From: an uncultured Geobacteraceae bacterium
GTDB taxonomy: Bacteria > Desulfobacterota > Desulfuromonadia > Geobacterales > Pseudopelobacteraceae
DNA length: 64,000 nucleotides
Reading direction: 5' to 3'
Assembly (NCBI GenBank): GCA_903939115.1
Contig: CAJAFV010000077.1
Coordinates: forward strand, 1-64,000
This document shows positions 17,616-27,698 of the stretch, piece by piece (within the stretch, counting starts at the first letter, position 1; every line of letters starts with the position of its first letter). The notes under the pieces were generated by a model. That model searched no databases, was not told the DNA's origin, and saw nothing but the letters and a program-made list of their open reading frames with translations. A program made the translations under genes and the position numbers.

Positions 17616-19430
17616 TTGCGTCGTATCATCTGCCAAAAACTGTTTTTTGTGCTACTAGCATTCATGCTTTGCGGCACTTTACCTGTTTTTGCCGAAGACG
17701 ATGCGCTTGAAACCCTTGGTTTCATAGAACCGCTCAATAGTACCGTTTCTTCCCGCGCACCAAAGCCACTCTCCCAGACCGCAGAAAATATCACTATCGT
17801 AACGGCTGAGGACATTCGGGCCCTCAACGCTCACACCTTGGCAGACATCCTTGATTCAATTCCCGGCGTCCAACTTCAGCACAACGGTGGACCTGGAATA
17901 ACTGCTTACGCCCTTATCCAGAGCATAAACTTTAACTATGCTCAGGTTTTTATCGACGGAGTTTCGCTCTCTGATGTGGCTAGCAACTTTGCTGATGTGT
18001 CTCTGATACCGGCCCAAATAGTAGAGCGAATTGAAGTTCTCAAAGGGCCGGGATCATCAGTCTGGGGGCAGGCAATGGGAGGGGTGATCAATGTAATCAC
18101 CAAATCCCCTGAAATAAGCCGCTCCCTCAGCGGTTCTGCCACCGCTTCCATTGGTGAACATACAACTACCGACACGCGCGTTGAACTGAGCGGTACGAAC
18201 GGAAAGCTCGGCTACTATCTCTCCGGAGGCTATCTCGGTTCCAACGGGCTGCTCCCAACCATGCAGATAGACTCCAACCACGAATACGCCAAGCTAACCT
18301 ATGACCTACCCAACCAAGGGCAGATATGGGGCACATTCAGCCGTAATCACGCCAGCGCAGGTGATCTGTATGCACTCAAATATGACCTGAAAGAACGTGA
18401 CAAGAAGGATATTCTTTTAGCATCACTTGGTCTACGTTACAATCTTGGCGATGGCTTGGAGCTTGAGTTTGCGGGCCGTCATTCCGACATGCGTCAAGAC
18501 TCTACCTATGCCAACATTAGTGATGGCCTTCCATGGACTCCTACCCTACCGACAAGTACCATAAAGCAAACCGTAGATGGGGTCAGTGCAAAGTTGAACT
18601 GGCGAAAATCGATAAACCTGCTGACAGCCGGAATTGACTTCAACCATAACGTATCAGAGTCTAATAACTCTGACGGTAGTACGTTAAGTCCTTGGAGTAA
18701 AAGGTCTGATCGTTGGGGATTTTTCCTCAATGACACCGTCTCTCTTGGCACCGTAAGCATTACTCCAAGCGCTCGTATTGACAAAACCCAGACTGGCGGC
18801 GATCAGGTCAGTGCGTCTTTGGGCACAACATGGCAGGTGGATAATAATACGCTATTACGGGCCTTCGTTGGACGAGGCTATGGGCTTCCTGATCTTGCGT
18901 TTACATACACAGACCCGGTAAAAATACTTACCACGCAGATAGGCGCTGAAAGTACCGCAGTACCGTACCTCTGGCTCAAAGGCACTCTATTCCGCAATAT
19001 GACCTGGGGGAGTGGCGTCGAACAGCTCCTCGCAATGGGAACCGAACTTGAGGTACGCACCACACCGCTATTCAATACATCCTTGAGTGCAGGTTGGACC
19101 TATACCGATACGCACCGCACCAGCGACAGTTCAACGGTCTACAACGTACCAACTCACACGCTGCTGCTGGGTCTACGCTACGACGATAAGACCTTCCGCG
19201 GCATGCTGGCCGCACGACATATCAATTGGAACGCCGAACCCGACTGGAACGCCAAAGACAGCGGTTTCCTCTGGGACTTGCACTTGGGAGCCACGCTGCT
19301 CAAGCGGGAGAACAGCTCTATGGAACTGTTCTTCTCCGGCCACAACCTCTTTAATCGTGATCAGTATAATCGTGATGTTTTCCCTAACGTACCCCGCTGG
19401 TTCGACGGCGGACTCCGGGTGAACTTCTGA
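17616..19430 (+). CDS. TonB-dependent outer-membrane receptor
   Basis: 604 residues from a TTG start at 17616 with GGGGA five bases before it; other TTG starts lie up to 27 bases upstream. Signal peptide MRRIICQKLFFVLLAFMLCGTLPVFA. The plug domain (about 45 to 165) has SQTAENITIVTAEDIRAL, DILDSIPGV, VFIDGV, IERIEVLKGPGSSVWG and GGVINVITK. The rest is a 22-strand barrel of alternating polar/hydrophobic strands ending in a terminal aromatic-rich WFDGGLRVNF. It imports an unknown ligand using TonB energy. Its stop overlaps the next ATG by one base, linking it to a periplasmic binding-protein-like gene. Confidence 0.9.
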   Translation: MRRIICQKLFFVLLAFMLCGTLPVFAEDDALETLGFIEPLNSTVSSRAPKPLSQTAENITIVTAEDIRALNAHTLADILDSIPGVQLQHNGGPGITAYALIQSINFNYAQVFIDGVSLSDVASNFADVSLIPAQIVERIEVLKGPGSSVWGQAMGGVINVITKSPEISRSLSGSATASIGEHTTTDTRVELSGTNGKLGYYLSGGYLGSNGLLPTMQIDSNHEYAKLTYDLPNQGQIWGTFSRNHASAGDLYALKYDLKERDKKDILLASLGLRYNLGDGLELEFAGRHSDMRQDSTYANISDGLPWTPTLPTSTIKQTVDGVSAKLNWRKSINLLTAGIDFNHNVSESNNSDGSTLSPWSKRSDRWGFFLNDTVSLGTVSITPSARIDKTQTGGDQVSASLGTTWQVDNNTLLRAFVGRGYGLPDLAFTYTDPVKILTTQIGAESTAVPYLWLKGTLFRNMTWGSGVEQLLAMGTELEVRTTPLFNTSLSAGWTYTDTHRTSDSSTVYNVPTHTLLLGLRYDDKTFRGMLAARHINWNAEPDWNAKDSGFLWDLHLGATLLKRENSSMELFFSGHNLFNRDQYNRDVFPNVPRWFDGGLRVNF

Positions 19431-20317
19431 TGCGGCGCCTCGTCCTTCTGATACTCGCCCTGGCGACCCTGCTCCCCTCGCTGGCACAGGCCTACGACGT
19501 GCTGATACTCCAGAGCCGCCGTGATCCCGCCTATGAAGAGGTGCTGAGCGGTTTCCGCAGCGGGCAGAGCCTCTCGCAGCGGGTGGTCGTGCTGGCTGAC
19601 TACGCCGAAGTTGATGTGGTCCGTATCGTTCGTGAGGATCGTCCCCGTGTGATTCTGGCCGTCGGTGATGCCGCAGTGACTGCGAGCCGCCCGATTCAAA
19701 ACCTGCCGGTGATCGCGGTGATGGCTCTCGGCGTCCATACCCGGAAGAATGCCGCCAACCTGACCGGTATCAGCATGTTCGTTCAGCCGGAACGGTATGT
19801 CAGCATGTTTAAAAGTATGAATCTTCGGCGGGTCGGCGTGGTCTACAATGAGGAAAAAAGTGGCTGGTATCTACAACAGGCCCGTAATGCCGCCAGCGAT
19901 GCAGGCATTGAGCTGGTGGTGCGGAAAGTTTCTGCAGCGCGCGAAACAGTTGCTCAGCTGGCAACGCTCGCCGGCAAGGTTGATGCCCTCTGGATGCTCC
20001 CTGATACGACCGCAGTAACTCGTGAGACAACGGAAGCGTATTTCCGTTTCGGACAGCAGAACTCAGTCCCGGTAATCTCTTTTGCACTGAGTTATCTGGG
20101 GCTTGGGGCTGCCGCCATCCTGGAAATAGATCGGGTCGCCCTGGGGCGGCAGGCCTTTGCCCTGGCTGCAAAACGTCTCAAAATCGAAAATAGTGAAAAT
20201 AGTGAAAATAGTGAAAATAGTGAAAATAGTGAAAATATGCCTTTCCGGTTCCCCACAAAAATAAACCGCACGCATAATCCCAAAATTTTTAAAAACCTGG
20301 CAGTGACTCCCGATTAA
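19430..20317 (+). CDS. ABC transporter substrate-binding-like protein (TrpX/PF04392 type) with SEN repeat
   Basis: 295 residues with a signal peptide (ending LAQA). The order of segments fits the ABC_sub_bind family: VLILQSRRDPAYEEVLSGF, RPRVILAVGDAAVTAS, LPVIAVMALG, LRRVGVVYNEEKSGWYLQQ, VDALWMLPDTTAVTRET, VPVISFALSYLGLGAAAIL. No permease or ATPase gene is adjacent, so it may serve the TonB receptor or the neighbouring kinases as a sensor rather than a transporter. Near the C terminus a tandem SEN tripeptide repeat (from a 9-bp DNA repeat) interrupts the domain, but the frame stays open and the last 26 residues still resemble the family's end. Confidence 0.82.
   Translation: MRRLVLLILALATLLPSLAQAYDVLILQSRRDPAYEEVLSGFRSGQSLSQRVVVLADYAEVDVVRIVREDRPRVILAVGDAAVTASRPIQNLPVIAVMALGVHTRKNAANLTGISMFVQPERYVSMFKSMNLRRVGVVYNEEKSGWYLQQARNAASDAGIELVVRKVSAARETVAQLATLAGKVDALWMLPDTTAVTRETTEAYFRFGQQNSVPVISFALSYLGLGAAAILEIDRVALGRQAFALAAKRLKIENSENSENSENSENSENMPFRFPTKINRTHNPKIFKNLAVTPD
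20186..20230 (+). repeat. 9-bp tandem repeat (GAAAATAGT) x5 inside a coding sequence
   Basis: Five perfect copies of GAAAATAGT lie head to tail, followed by a sixth unit differing in its last two bases. Because the unit is three codons, copy-number change adds or removes a Ser-Glu-Asn tripeptide without a frameshift. It lies in the 3' part of the substrate-binding-protein gene. Confidence 0.95.
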
Positions 20318-20323
20318 ACAGCA

Positions 20324-20366
20324 AAAGTCCGTCCATCCTTCGACAAGCTCGGGACGAACGGACTTT
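20324..20366. repeat. Palindromic REP-like hairpin, possible bidirectional terminator
   Basis: AAAGTCCGT pairs with ACGGACTTT; between them is CTTCGACAAGCTCGGGACGAA, a sequence type I recall as a common dispersed palindrome in proteobacterial genomes. It sits between the convergent binding-protein and kinase genes, where it could end both transcripts. Confidence 0.6.
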
Positions 20367-20406
20367 AACGGTCAGTCAGATCGGGGGGGACGGTTGGGTT
20401 TGATAC

Positions 20407-22560
20407 TTATTTTATCGCCTCAATAGTCAGCTCAAACGTTCGCTCCAACTCCGGTAACAACTCCCGGATAGATTCCAGAACGCCATCTTTTGCCGCTGAT
20501 TCAACTTTGCCGGCTATGTCATAGAGAGCGGTAGTGCTGATATTGGCTGCAAGCCCTTTCATCGCGTGGCTGAGGCTGCGGATCGCTTTTACATCGGTAC
20601 CCCGGCAGAGTTCACGCAACTCTGCAAGCTGTTTGGGCAGCTCCTCCATCGATTCGTCAAGAATCATGCGCACAAAATCCTGATCGTCATCCATACGGCT
20701 CAGTAAGTCGGCCTTGTCAAACAGCAGCGATGCGTCAGGCGGGGCGCCCTTCTCCTCCTGCTGCGGCACCTTTGCAGAATCGCCCGCAGTCAGCCATTTT
20801 AACAGGGCTTTCGCCAGCTCATCCTTCTTCACCGGTTTGGCCAGATAGTCATCCATGCCGGCTTCCAGACATTTTTCCCGGTCACCCTTCATAGCATTGG
20901 CGGTCATGGCTATGATAGGCACCGAGTGGTTTCTCACCTTTGATGCCGGATCACGGATTACCCCGGTCGCGACAAAACCGTCCATATCCGGCATCTGGCA
21001 ATCCATCAGGACAATAGCATAATCAATCAACTCCAGCGCCCGGACCGCCTCAAGGCCATTGGCAACAACATCTGCCCTGCAGCCGATTTTGCCAAGAATG
21101 CTTTGCGCCACTTTCTGATTGATGATGTTGTCTTCTGCAAGCAGGATGCGGAATCCACTGAGAGACGCAAAATTTTGCTCCCCTGCAGCGGTTTTATCGG
21201 AAACCTCCGGGGTCAGTTTTGGTGATGTCAGCAGCTCAAGCCGGACGGTAAACCAGAACGTGGAACCTTGTCCCGGTTCACTGAAACAGCCGATTTCACC
21301 CCCCATCAACTCGGCCAGATGTTTGCATATTGCCAACCCCAAACCGGTGCCGCCGTATTTGCGGGAAGTGGTTCCGTCAGCCTGGATAAATGGATTAAAG
21401 ATGATCGCCCGCCGATCATCCGGTATGCCGATGCCGGAATCCTTGATTTCAAAGCGGATTACTGCGAATCCTCCATCCGTAGACACAAGAGATGTGCTGA
21501 CAGTCACTTCACCTTCATGAGTAAACTTGATGGCGTTGCCAACCAGGTTAATGATGACCTGTCGTAAACGGCCCGGGTCCCCCTTCAAATAGTGCGGCAC
21601 GTCGGGAGCAATCAGGCATTTCAGCTGCAATCCGGCGTCTGCGGCCTGATGTTCCAGCAGTTCGGTTGTATCTTCCAGCGTTGTTATGAGGTCAAAGTCG
21701 AGCAGTTCTATGTCGAGTTTGCCCGCTTCAACCTTTGAAAAATCCAGGATTGCATTAATCAGTCCCAGCAGGTTTTCACCGCTTTTGCGTACTATTTCGA
21801 CATATTCGCGCTGCTCTTTGGTCAGTTCCGTATCGAGCAGCATGCCGGTCATGCCGATAACGCCATTCATCGGTGTGCGGATTTCATGACTCATGGTGGC
21901 TAGGAACTCTGATTTAGCCTGATTGGCCGCCTCAGCCATTTCCATAGCTGACTGAAGTTCCTTTGTCCTCTCACTTACCCGTTCTTCCAATAACGAGAGG
22001 TTGGTGCGCAGCAGACTCTGATATGCCATGCTTTCCAGCGCATACGCTGCCGTATAGAGAATAATTGTCAAGACGTCCTGCAGTGATGCATCAAGATACT
22101 CAATATTTTCCGGCATTATTCCTATGAGCATGCCCCGGATACGCTTACGGGTGGCAATGGCATGAAGCATCACAGCGCCTCCGTTTCCGGAAGGCGTTAT
22201 CATTGTCTGACTCCTGTTTAGAGCCCATGAAAAAGTTCCGTCCATGATGGTGCGCTCGACTACACTGCTCAGAACAGCACAGGAATCGGGCGGATAGCAC
22301 ACAACAAGATTGAATGATCCGTCATCCATGCTTTCAAGGCACCCGACAGCCTTCAGGGGGACTACTTTTCTGATTTCGGAAAGTGTTGCTTCAAAAACCT
22401 CTTTATCAGCCCCGGCTTCCCCCAGATTGTTCTGGAATTCTCCACTTGTTGCCAGTGTATCCAGTAACGATACATACTGCCGGTTTGCCTCTTCAAGATA
22501 GGAGTTCCGTTCCAGTAAAGACAATTCCAATTCAGAATACGCTCTACCCTCAGGCTTCAT
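20407..22560 (-). CDS. Hybrid histidine kinase with receiver and HPt domains
   Basis: 717 residues, no transmembrane segment. The N-terminal 185 residues look GAF-like ([23 protein letters not shown], then [11 protein letters not shown]). A coiled-coil linker leads to HisKA with His225 in [16 protein letters not shown], HATPase_c with [15 protein letters not shown] and [19 protein letters not shown], a receiver with [14 protein letters not shown] and [12 protein letters not shown], and a C-terminal HPt domain with [12 protein letters not shown]. The full His-Asp-His relay in one protein lacks a visible output. Its start overlaps the HDOD gene stop by 4 bases (ATGA), so both are made together. 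Confidence 0.92.
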   Translation of the reverse strand: MKPEGRAYSELELSLLERNSYLEEANRQYVSLLDTLATSGEFQNNLGEAGADKEVFEATLSEIRKVVPLKAVGCLESMDDGSFNLVVCYPPDSCAVLSSVVERTIMDGTFSWALNRSQTMITPSGNGGAVMLHAIATRKRIRGMLIGIMPENIEYLDASLQDVLTIILYTAAYALESMAYQSLLRTNLSLLEERVSERTKELQSAMEMAEAANQAKSEFLATMSHEIRTPMNGVIGMTGMLLDTELTKEQREYVEIVRKSGENLLGLINAILDFSKVEAGKLDIELLDFDLITTLEDTTELLEHQAADAGLQLKCLIAPDVPHYLKGDPGRLRQVIINLVGNAIKFTHEGEVTVSTSLVSTDGGFAVIRFEIKDSGIGIPDDRRAIIFNPFIQADGTTSRKYGGTGLGLAICKHLAELMGGEIGCFSEPGQGSTFWFTVRLELLTSPKLTPEVSDKTAAGEQNFASLSGFRILLAEDNIINQKVAQSILGKIGCRADVVANGLEAVRALELIDYAIVLMDCQMPDMDGFVATGVIRDPASKVRNHSVPIIAMTANAMKGDREKCLEAGMDDYLAKPVKKDELAKALLKWLTAGDSAKVPQQEEKGAPPDASLLFDKADLLSRMDDDQDFVRMILDESMEELPKQLAELRELCRGTDVKAIRSLSHAMKGLAANISTTALYDIAGKVESAAKDGVLESIRELLPELERTFELTIEAIK

Positions 22561-23426
22561 AGCGCCTCCGATAATATTGCACAGGTTTCTTCTATCTGCT
22601 TTTCTGACTGTTTGATGATTGTATCAAGCTGATTCACCGGAATATCGAGCCTTTCCCATACGGTATTGTTGAGCGGCGGAATGAGCCAGTTCGCAGTCAG
22701 GCTGTAACCCAAGGTGTGGCACATTATATCCGCAAGGTGGATGGTTGCCGCTTCCAGAGGATACCGTACCGCCTCTGCAGGGGAGTGGTGGAACGCAATC
22801 GGCTCTGAAATATTGAGCGGGATTTTCCATTTGTCCAAAAGAGCGCTCCCTACGGCGCCATGATCGAAACCGAGATGCGCTTGTTCTGAGGCATAATAGA
22901 GTTGGTTCCCGGCTGCCCTCTGCTGAAAAATCTCCTTCATGCTCTCGGGGATCGCACTGCACATCACCAGAATTCCGACGTCATGCAGCATTCCAGCAAC
23001 AAAATAACGCTCCTGATTAACCTCTCTCCGATACGTAGCGATGCTACGCGACAAGATGCCGCAGGCGATGTTATGCTTCCAGAATGATTTCATCTGTAAC
23101 AGTTCACTCGGGATGCTGCTGAAAGAGCCCATGACCGAAACGGCTAACGCCAGATCCCGCAGCTGCTGGGTGCCGATCAACGTCAAAGCTTTGGTGATTG
23201 AATCGATAGTGGTGTGATAGCCGAAAAGCGGACTGTTCGCCAGCTTTAACAGTCGTACCGTCAATCCCTGATCCTCGCTGATAACCCGTCCTATATCGGC
23301 AAGGGAACTGCGAGGATGGTTGATCTTTTCATTCAGTCGATCAAAAAAAAGCGGCAACGAGTATACCGTATGCGTCTGTTCGACGATGCTGTCTATTGTA
23401 GGCGTTTTCGAGCTGTTATCGGTCAT
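22557..23426 (-). CDS. HDOD-domain signalling protein
   Basis: 289 residues. The HDOD domain starts at [22 protein letters not shown] and continues through [50 protein letters not shown]. The HD-like pair in [16 protein letters not shown] is present, but the domain as a class usually lacks full phosphodiesterase activity. Such proteins act in two-component and cyclic-di-GMP signalling. It overlaps the 109-aa gene upstream by 11 bases and the kinase downstream by 4, forming one tight unit. Confidence 0.88.
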   Translation of the reverse strand: MTDNSSKTPTIDSIVEQTHTVYSLPLFFDRLNEKINHPRSSLADIGRVISEDQGLTVRLLKLANSPLFGYHTTIDSITKALTLIGTQQLRDLALAVSVMGSFSSIPSELLQMKSFWKHNIACGILSRSIATYRREVNQERYFVAGMLHDVGILVMCSAIPESMKEIFQQRAAGNQLYYASEQAHLGFDHGAVGSALLDKWKIPLNISEPIAFHHSPAEAVRYPLEAATIHLADIMCHTLGYSLTANWLIPPLNNTVWERLDIPVNQLDTIIKQSEKQIEETCAILSEAL

Positions 23427-23745
23427 GCTTCACCTTCCGTATCACAGCCAGGCGCAACAGTTCGCTGATGGCAGGATGTTCGATATCTGCGTGGCAATAC
23501 GCCGGAAGCAGCGTGCTTTTTGCCAGATCCAGCTGTTCCTGGGTGATGCTGTCGGGCAACGTGTTGGTGTCAGCGCCCCCGGCATCGACAATATCAGCTT
23601 CAACGATCCCCCAGGTGCGAAAGATTATGAGATGTTTTGCTTCAATCTCAAGACCTTCACCAAGGAGAAGTCTGCCGCTTTTGTCGAATACGTTGGCAGC
23701 CAGAACCATGCCAGGCACCAGATTATCAATTGCTACCAGTGACAT
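23416..23745 (-). CDS. Small protein with a DUF3391-like N terminus
   Basis: 109 residues, not firmly recognised. The first 55 residues read VPGMVLAANVFDKSGRLLLGEGLEI followed by KHLIIFRTWGIVEADI, the pattern seen at the N terminus of many HD-GYP proteins (a small beta module). Here it stands alone, without an HD-GYP domain. The gene overlaps the HDOD gene, so a role with HDOD in the same signalling pathway is likely by context. Confidence 0.6.
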   Translation of the reverse strand: MSLVAIDNLVPGMVLAANVFDKSGRLLLGEGLEIEAKHLIIFRTWGIVEADIVDAGGADTNTLPDSITQEQLDLAKSTLLPAYCHADIEHPAISELLRLAVIRKVKHDR

Positions 23746-23791
23746 TGAAACACCTCCTGTCGCTTTGATTGCGTATCATTAATAACGCGTT

Positions 23792-26700
23792 TCATTTCGC
23801 CCCCCACCTCTCCAGCATCACCGCCAGATCATCCTTCTTCACCGGTTTCGTCAGATAATCATCCATACCGGCGTCGATGCACTGTTCCCGATCGCCCTTC
23901 ATCGCGTTGGCGGTCATCGCAATGATCGGCACTTTGTGGTTCAATACCTTCGACTCCGGATTCCGGATAATGGCGGTCGCCTCATAACCATCCATCTCCG
24001 GCATCTGGCAGTCCATCAGGACGATGTCGTAGTTGATCAGCTCCAACGCCCGGACAGCCTCAAGGCCGTTGGCTGCGGCATCAGCCTTGCAGCCAAGTCT
24101 GCCGAGAATGCTTTGCGCGACCTTCTGGTTGATGATGTTATCCTCTACCAGAAGAATGCGCAGGTTCGTCATCGACATCCGGTTAGCGGCGATGTCATCC
24201 ACCGCCGGAATCTTTGTCTCTTTTACATCCGCTGACACATCCGGTGTTTTGATCCCGACATCGGGCCTGCATGAAACCCCGGATGTTTGCTTCTCAAACC
24301 GTGCGGTGAACCAGAAGGTGGAGCCTTTCCCCTCTTCGCTCTCGATGCCGATCTCCCCCCCCATCAGCTCTATCAGCTGTTTGCAGATTGCCAGTCCCAG
24401 GCCGGTGCCGCCGTATTTGCGGGTGGTGGAACCGTCAACCTGGGTGAACGGAGCGAAGATTGCGGCACGTCTCTCCTCCGGTATACCTATGCCGGTGTCT
24501 TTGACCTCAAAGCGAATATCCACAAAACCGTTTTCTTCGGATATGAGCGCCGCGCTGATGACTATTTCGCCCTGAGGGGTGAATTTGACCGCGTTGCCGA
24601 CCAGGTTGGTAATGATCTGGCGGATTCTCCCCGGGTCTCCTTTCAGATATTCCGGGACAGCGGGATCAATATGGCAGCTCAGCCCCAGACCGGCTTGTGA
24701 TGCCTGCAGTGCCAGCATCTCAGCAGTCTCTTCCAGTGTGGTCCTGATATCAAAATCAAGTATTTCAATATCCAGCTTGCCCGCTTCAATCTTGGAGAAA
24801 TCGAGGATGTCGTTGATTAACGCGAGCAGATTCTCGCCGCTTTTGTTCACTATTTCGGCGTATTGGCGCTGCTCTTCGGTCAGGTTGCTCTCCAGCAGCA
24901 GGCCGGTCATGCCGATTACACCGTTCATCGGAGTGCGGATTTCGTGACTCATCGTGGCCAGAAACTGACTCTTTGCCAGGGTAGCAGCTTCGGCTTTGTC
25001 TCTGGCGGAGGTGAGCTCCTCCATGATTTTTTTCTTTTCAGTGATGTCTTCCTTGATAGCCAGATAATGGGTGATGGTTCCTGTCTCATCAAGCAGCGCC
25101 GAGATTACGGCATGTTCCCAGAACAGAGTGCCGTCTTTGCTCTTATTGACAAAATCCCCTTCCCATTTTTTCCCCTCCGCGATGGTTGACCACAAATCAG
25201 CATATACTTCAGGCGGTGTTACGCCTGATTTCAGCAAACGGGGGTTCTCTCCAATGGCTTCTTCCGCAGAGTAGCCGGTAAGTTCGGTAAAGCGGGGGTT
25301 GACAAATTCAATGGTTCCCATGGTGTCGGTGATCACGATGGTAACCGGACTCTGCTCGACGGCACGGGCCAGTTTGCGCTGTGTCTCTTCGGCCAGCTTG
25401 CGGAGGGTGATATCGCGCAAGCTGCTAAACAACAGCGTCTGCCCATGCAGTGTCAAGATGGAAACAGAAATATCCGCCCAGAACTCCGAGCCGTCCAGGC
25501 GGCGATGTCTCCATTCAAAGGAATTAATGCCGATGCGAAATGCCTCGGCGATCTTTTCCGAATAGACAGCGGACGAAAGCCTTCCGTCCGGTTGGCGTTC
25601 AGGGGAAAACTGCTCTGGCGTTTGTCCGCAAATCTGCTTCCTGTCGCACCGGAAAAGCGCCTCGGCGGCTCTGTTGCAGTCGATGAAAATACCGACGCAC
25701 ATCAACGTATAAGCGTCCGGTGATTCTTCAAAGATATTTCGGAAGCGAAGTTCACTTTCTGTCAGGTCATGTTCACGCCGTTGTACCTCATTCAGCAGCA
25801 TGTTGAATGAGGCCGCCAGCAGACCCAATTCATCACTGCGACTTTCGTCGAGCCGCTGCCGTTTGTCTGATTCCGGCTGTGCCAGATCGGTAAATTGTTC
25901 GATGTAGCCTGCCAACGGCCTGCTGATACCGATTCCAAGTTTCCAGGCGAGCGCAACAGAGGCCAGCAAAGCCACAAACATGGTTAGCAGGAAAAAATTT
26001 CTGAAGCGGGTGATCGGTTGATACGCTTCGGCAGCAGGATAGTTGGCGGCCAGAATCCAGTCGGTGCTTTGTAGATGTGCGAATGAAACGAGCATATGCT
26101 GCCCTTTGGAGTTGATCGTTTCCCCGGAGCCTTCAAATCCCTCCAGTGCCCTGTCGAACATCTTGTTTATACCTGGTTTTACACTCTGTTTCATGACAAG
26201 AGCCGGATCAGGGTGCACAATTATAGTGCGATCGGTGGCGAACAGATAGAGATAGCCGGATGAGCCGATGCGGGTCTGTCGCAGTGAAGCGACGATGCCC
26301 TGCTTTTCCAGAAGATCAACGCCTCCGCACAAAACTCCTGTTACGGAGCCATCTGCCGCACGAATAAGTGCCGTCATCATGACGACCGGGTGATCATTCA
26401 TCACTGTAACAAACGGAGCAGATATGAAAGGCTTGCCGCTGCTGATACTCTTTTGGAAATAGTCCCGATGAGCTAACGATGTTCCGTATTGATCCGCCCG
26501 TACCGGCATCGAGGCGACCATTATGCCGTTTTTGTCAAGTACGACCAGGCTGTGAGTGAAATAAGCGAACAGGGCAGGGTGGTCTGCAAGCCACTTTTGC
26601 GTGGCGTTAGCGTTGGAGACAATGTCGGGTGGTGTCTCTTTGGCAACATTGATCAAGGCAGTGTGAGCTGTTCTGATCGAGTTGTCAAGATGGCCGGCGA

Positions 26701-26854
26701 TGCTTGAAATCAGGGTGAACTGTTGGTCTGAAATCAGTTTTTTGGTCGTGTGACGGAAATAGTGGTATGTCCCCAACGCAATCAGAGCCAGCAACAGTGC
26801 AATAAACAGGCTGATGGCAAGAACAAGTTTATGTCTGATGCTGTTGAATTTCAT
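23792..26854 (-). CDS. Large membrane hybrid histidine kinase (Cache, HAMP, two PAS, receiver)
   Basis: 1020 residues from ATG 26854, which has AGGAG before it; an upstream ATG at 26884 is less good. Order: TM1 (about 8 to 30), a periplasmic dCache-like sensor of about 240 residues (VVLDKNGIMVASMPVRADQYGTSLAHRDYFQ, then YLFATDRTIIVHPDP), TM2 (about 280 to 303), HAMP, PAS (SELRFRNIFEESPDAYTLM), PAS with a PAC motif (LTGYSAEEAIGENPRLLKSG), HisKA with [15 protein letters not shown], HATPase_c with [19 protein letters not shown], and a receiver with ILLVEDNIINQ and [12 protein letters not shown]. The kinase core is very like that of the gene at 20407, suggesting duplication. Confidence 0.93.
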   Translation of the reverse strand: MKFNSIRHKLVLAISLFIALLLALIALGTYHYFRHTTKKLISDQQFTLISSIAGHLDNSIRTAHTALINVAKETPPDIVSNANATQKWLADHPALFAYFTHSLVVLDKNGIMVASMPVRADQYGTSLAHRDYFQKSISSGKPFISAPFVTVMNDHPVVMMTALIRAADGSVTGVLCGGVDLLEKQGIVASLRQTRIGSSGYLYLFATDRTIIVHPDPALVMKQSVKPGINKMFDRALEGFEGSGETINSKGQHMLVSFAHLQSTDWILAANYPAAEAYQPITRFRNFFLLTMFVALLASVALAWKLGIGISRPLAGYIEQFTDLAQPESDKRQRLDESRSDELGLLAASFNMLLNEVQRREHDLTESELRFRNIFEESPDAYTLMCVGIFIDCNRAAEALFRCDRKQICGQTPEQFSPERQPDGRLSSAVYSEKIAEAFRIGINSFEWRHRRLDGSEFWADISVSILTLHGQTLLFSSLRDITLRKLAEETQRKLARAVEQSPVTIVITDTMGTIEFVNPRFTELTGYSAEEAIGENPRLLKSGVTPPEVYADLWSTIAEGKKWEGDFVNKSKDGTLFWEHAVISALLDETGTITHYLAIKEDITEKKKIMEELTSARDKAEAATLAKSQFLATMSHEIRTPMNGVIGMTGLLLESNLTEEQRQYAEIVNKSGENLLALINDILDFSKIEAGKLDIEILDFDIRTTLEETAEMLALQASQAGLGLSCHIDPAVPEYLKGDPGRIRQIITNLVGNAVKFTPQGEIVISAALISEENGFVDIRFEVKDTGIGIPEERRAAIFAPFTQVDGSTTRKYGGTGLGLAICKQLIELMGGEIGIESEEGKGSTFWFTARFEKQTSGVSCRPDVGIKTPDVSADVKETKIPAVDDIAANRMSMTNLRILLVEDNIINQKVAQSILGRLGCKADAAANGLEAVRALELINYDIVLMDCQMPEMDGYEATAIIRNPESKVLNHKVPIIAMTANAMKGDREQCIDAGMDDYLTKPVKKDDLAVMLERWGAK

Positions 26855-26910
26855 GGTGCTTCTCCTAAAAACAGCACAACACACACGTTGACAGAATACT
26901 CCGCATCCCG

Positions 26911-27309
26911 TCAGGCTATCAGCTTCATATTCCGTAATTCAAGCTCAAGTCTCTGTTTAGTCACCGGTTTTACCAGATACGCTGCGGCACCGCCTACATA
27001 GAGAGAATTCATGATCGTCCTGGGATCATTCAGCGACGAAGTCATGATGGTTTTCACTTCGTCACCGGGGGCTACTCCCGTTAGCTGCTCAAACTCCCGT
27101 ATGTGGCGCAGTGCCTCCTGCCCATCCATATTCGGCATCATGATATCCATGCAGATGAGGTCGTAAGGCCGATTGGCCTCAAGCGCCTTTTTGAATGCCT
27201 GCAGAGCCTCTTCACCGTTGACGGCGGTATCGCAATCAAAATAATCTTCCAAAAACCTGTTCAAAATACTTCGTGAGGCAAAATCATCCTCGACTATCAG
27301 GCATTTCAT
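26911..27309 (-). CDS. Single-domain response regulator (CheY-like)
   Basis: 132 residues, receiver only: acidic pair in CLIVEDDF, phospho-acceptor Asp in YDLICMDIMMPNMDGQ, Thr/Ser switch in KTIMTSS, and the conserved Lys in YLVKPVTK. No DNA-binding domain. It is the first gene of the leftward signalling unit, 56 bases upstream of the large kinase, and is the obvious soluble partner for the hybrid kinases here. Confidence 0.92.
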   Translation of the reverse strand: MKCLIVEDDFASRSILNRFLEDYFDCDTAVNGEEALQAFKKALEANRPYDLICMDIMMPNMDGQEALRHIREFEQLTGVAPGDEVKTIMTSSLNDPRTIMNSLYVGGAAAYLVKPVTKQRLELELRNMKLIA

Positions 27310-27578
27310 ATGATCCTTCTTCGTCCTTTGCCGGGTGGATAACTCCTGCGGTTTATTAGAGCGTTGCAGGGCTTTCGGCAGCTTGTTTTGAAATAAGACA
27401 CGAATGAGTCAGGTGCAATTAGTCGCAATGGTAAAAAGTGACACTTTACATCCACATGTTGAATCAGGCAATGGATATTGTCAGTATGGTTAATCTGGTT
27501 GTCTTGTGAGTTTGCAACAGATATGACTTTTTACTCTTCAGTGCCCATTGAGGTGTAGCCGAACTTGCACCGATAAAA
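27310..27578. other. Upstream region of the signalling operon and host flank of the island
   Basis: No gene is supported. It must hold the leftward promoter of the response-regulator/kinase unit; I could not fix a -35/-10 or sigma-54 pair with confidence. To the right it runs into the tRNA-type terminator and the island end. Confidence 0.4.
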
Positions 27579-27617
27579 CAAAAAAAGGCCAACCAATATA
27601 TGGTTGACCTTTTTTTC
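27579..27617 (-). terminator. Terminator, probably the original tRNA-Met terminator displaced by the island
   Basis: A strong hairpin (AAAAAGG-C-CAACCA against TGGTTG-A-CCTTTTT) with T-runs on both sides lies 4 bases outside the left attachment site. Read leftward it directly follows the copy of the tRNA 3' end, which is where the tRNA transcript would have ended before the island entered. That history is inference; the hairpin is seen directly. Confidence 0.75.
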
Positions 27618-27620
27618 TCG

Positions 27621-27635
27621 AATGGTGGGGTGCAG
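27621..27635. other. Left attachment site (attL), degenerate tRNA 3' end
   Basis: 15 bases equal to the 16-base tRNA-Met 3' end at 42635 to 42650 except for one missing C. Identity stops on both sides, as expected at a recombination core. Confidence 0.65.
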
Positions 27636-27698
27636 TCCATGAAACTAATCGTATAAGTTATTGTATAATAGTGGTATTTGCTGGCAGTTATAATGTGC

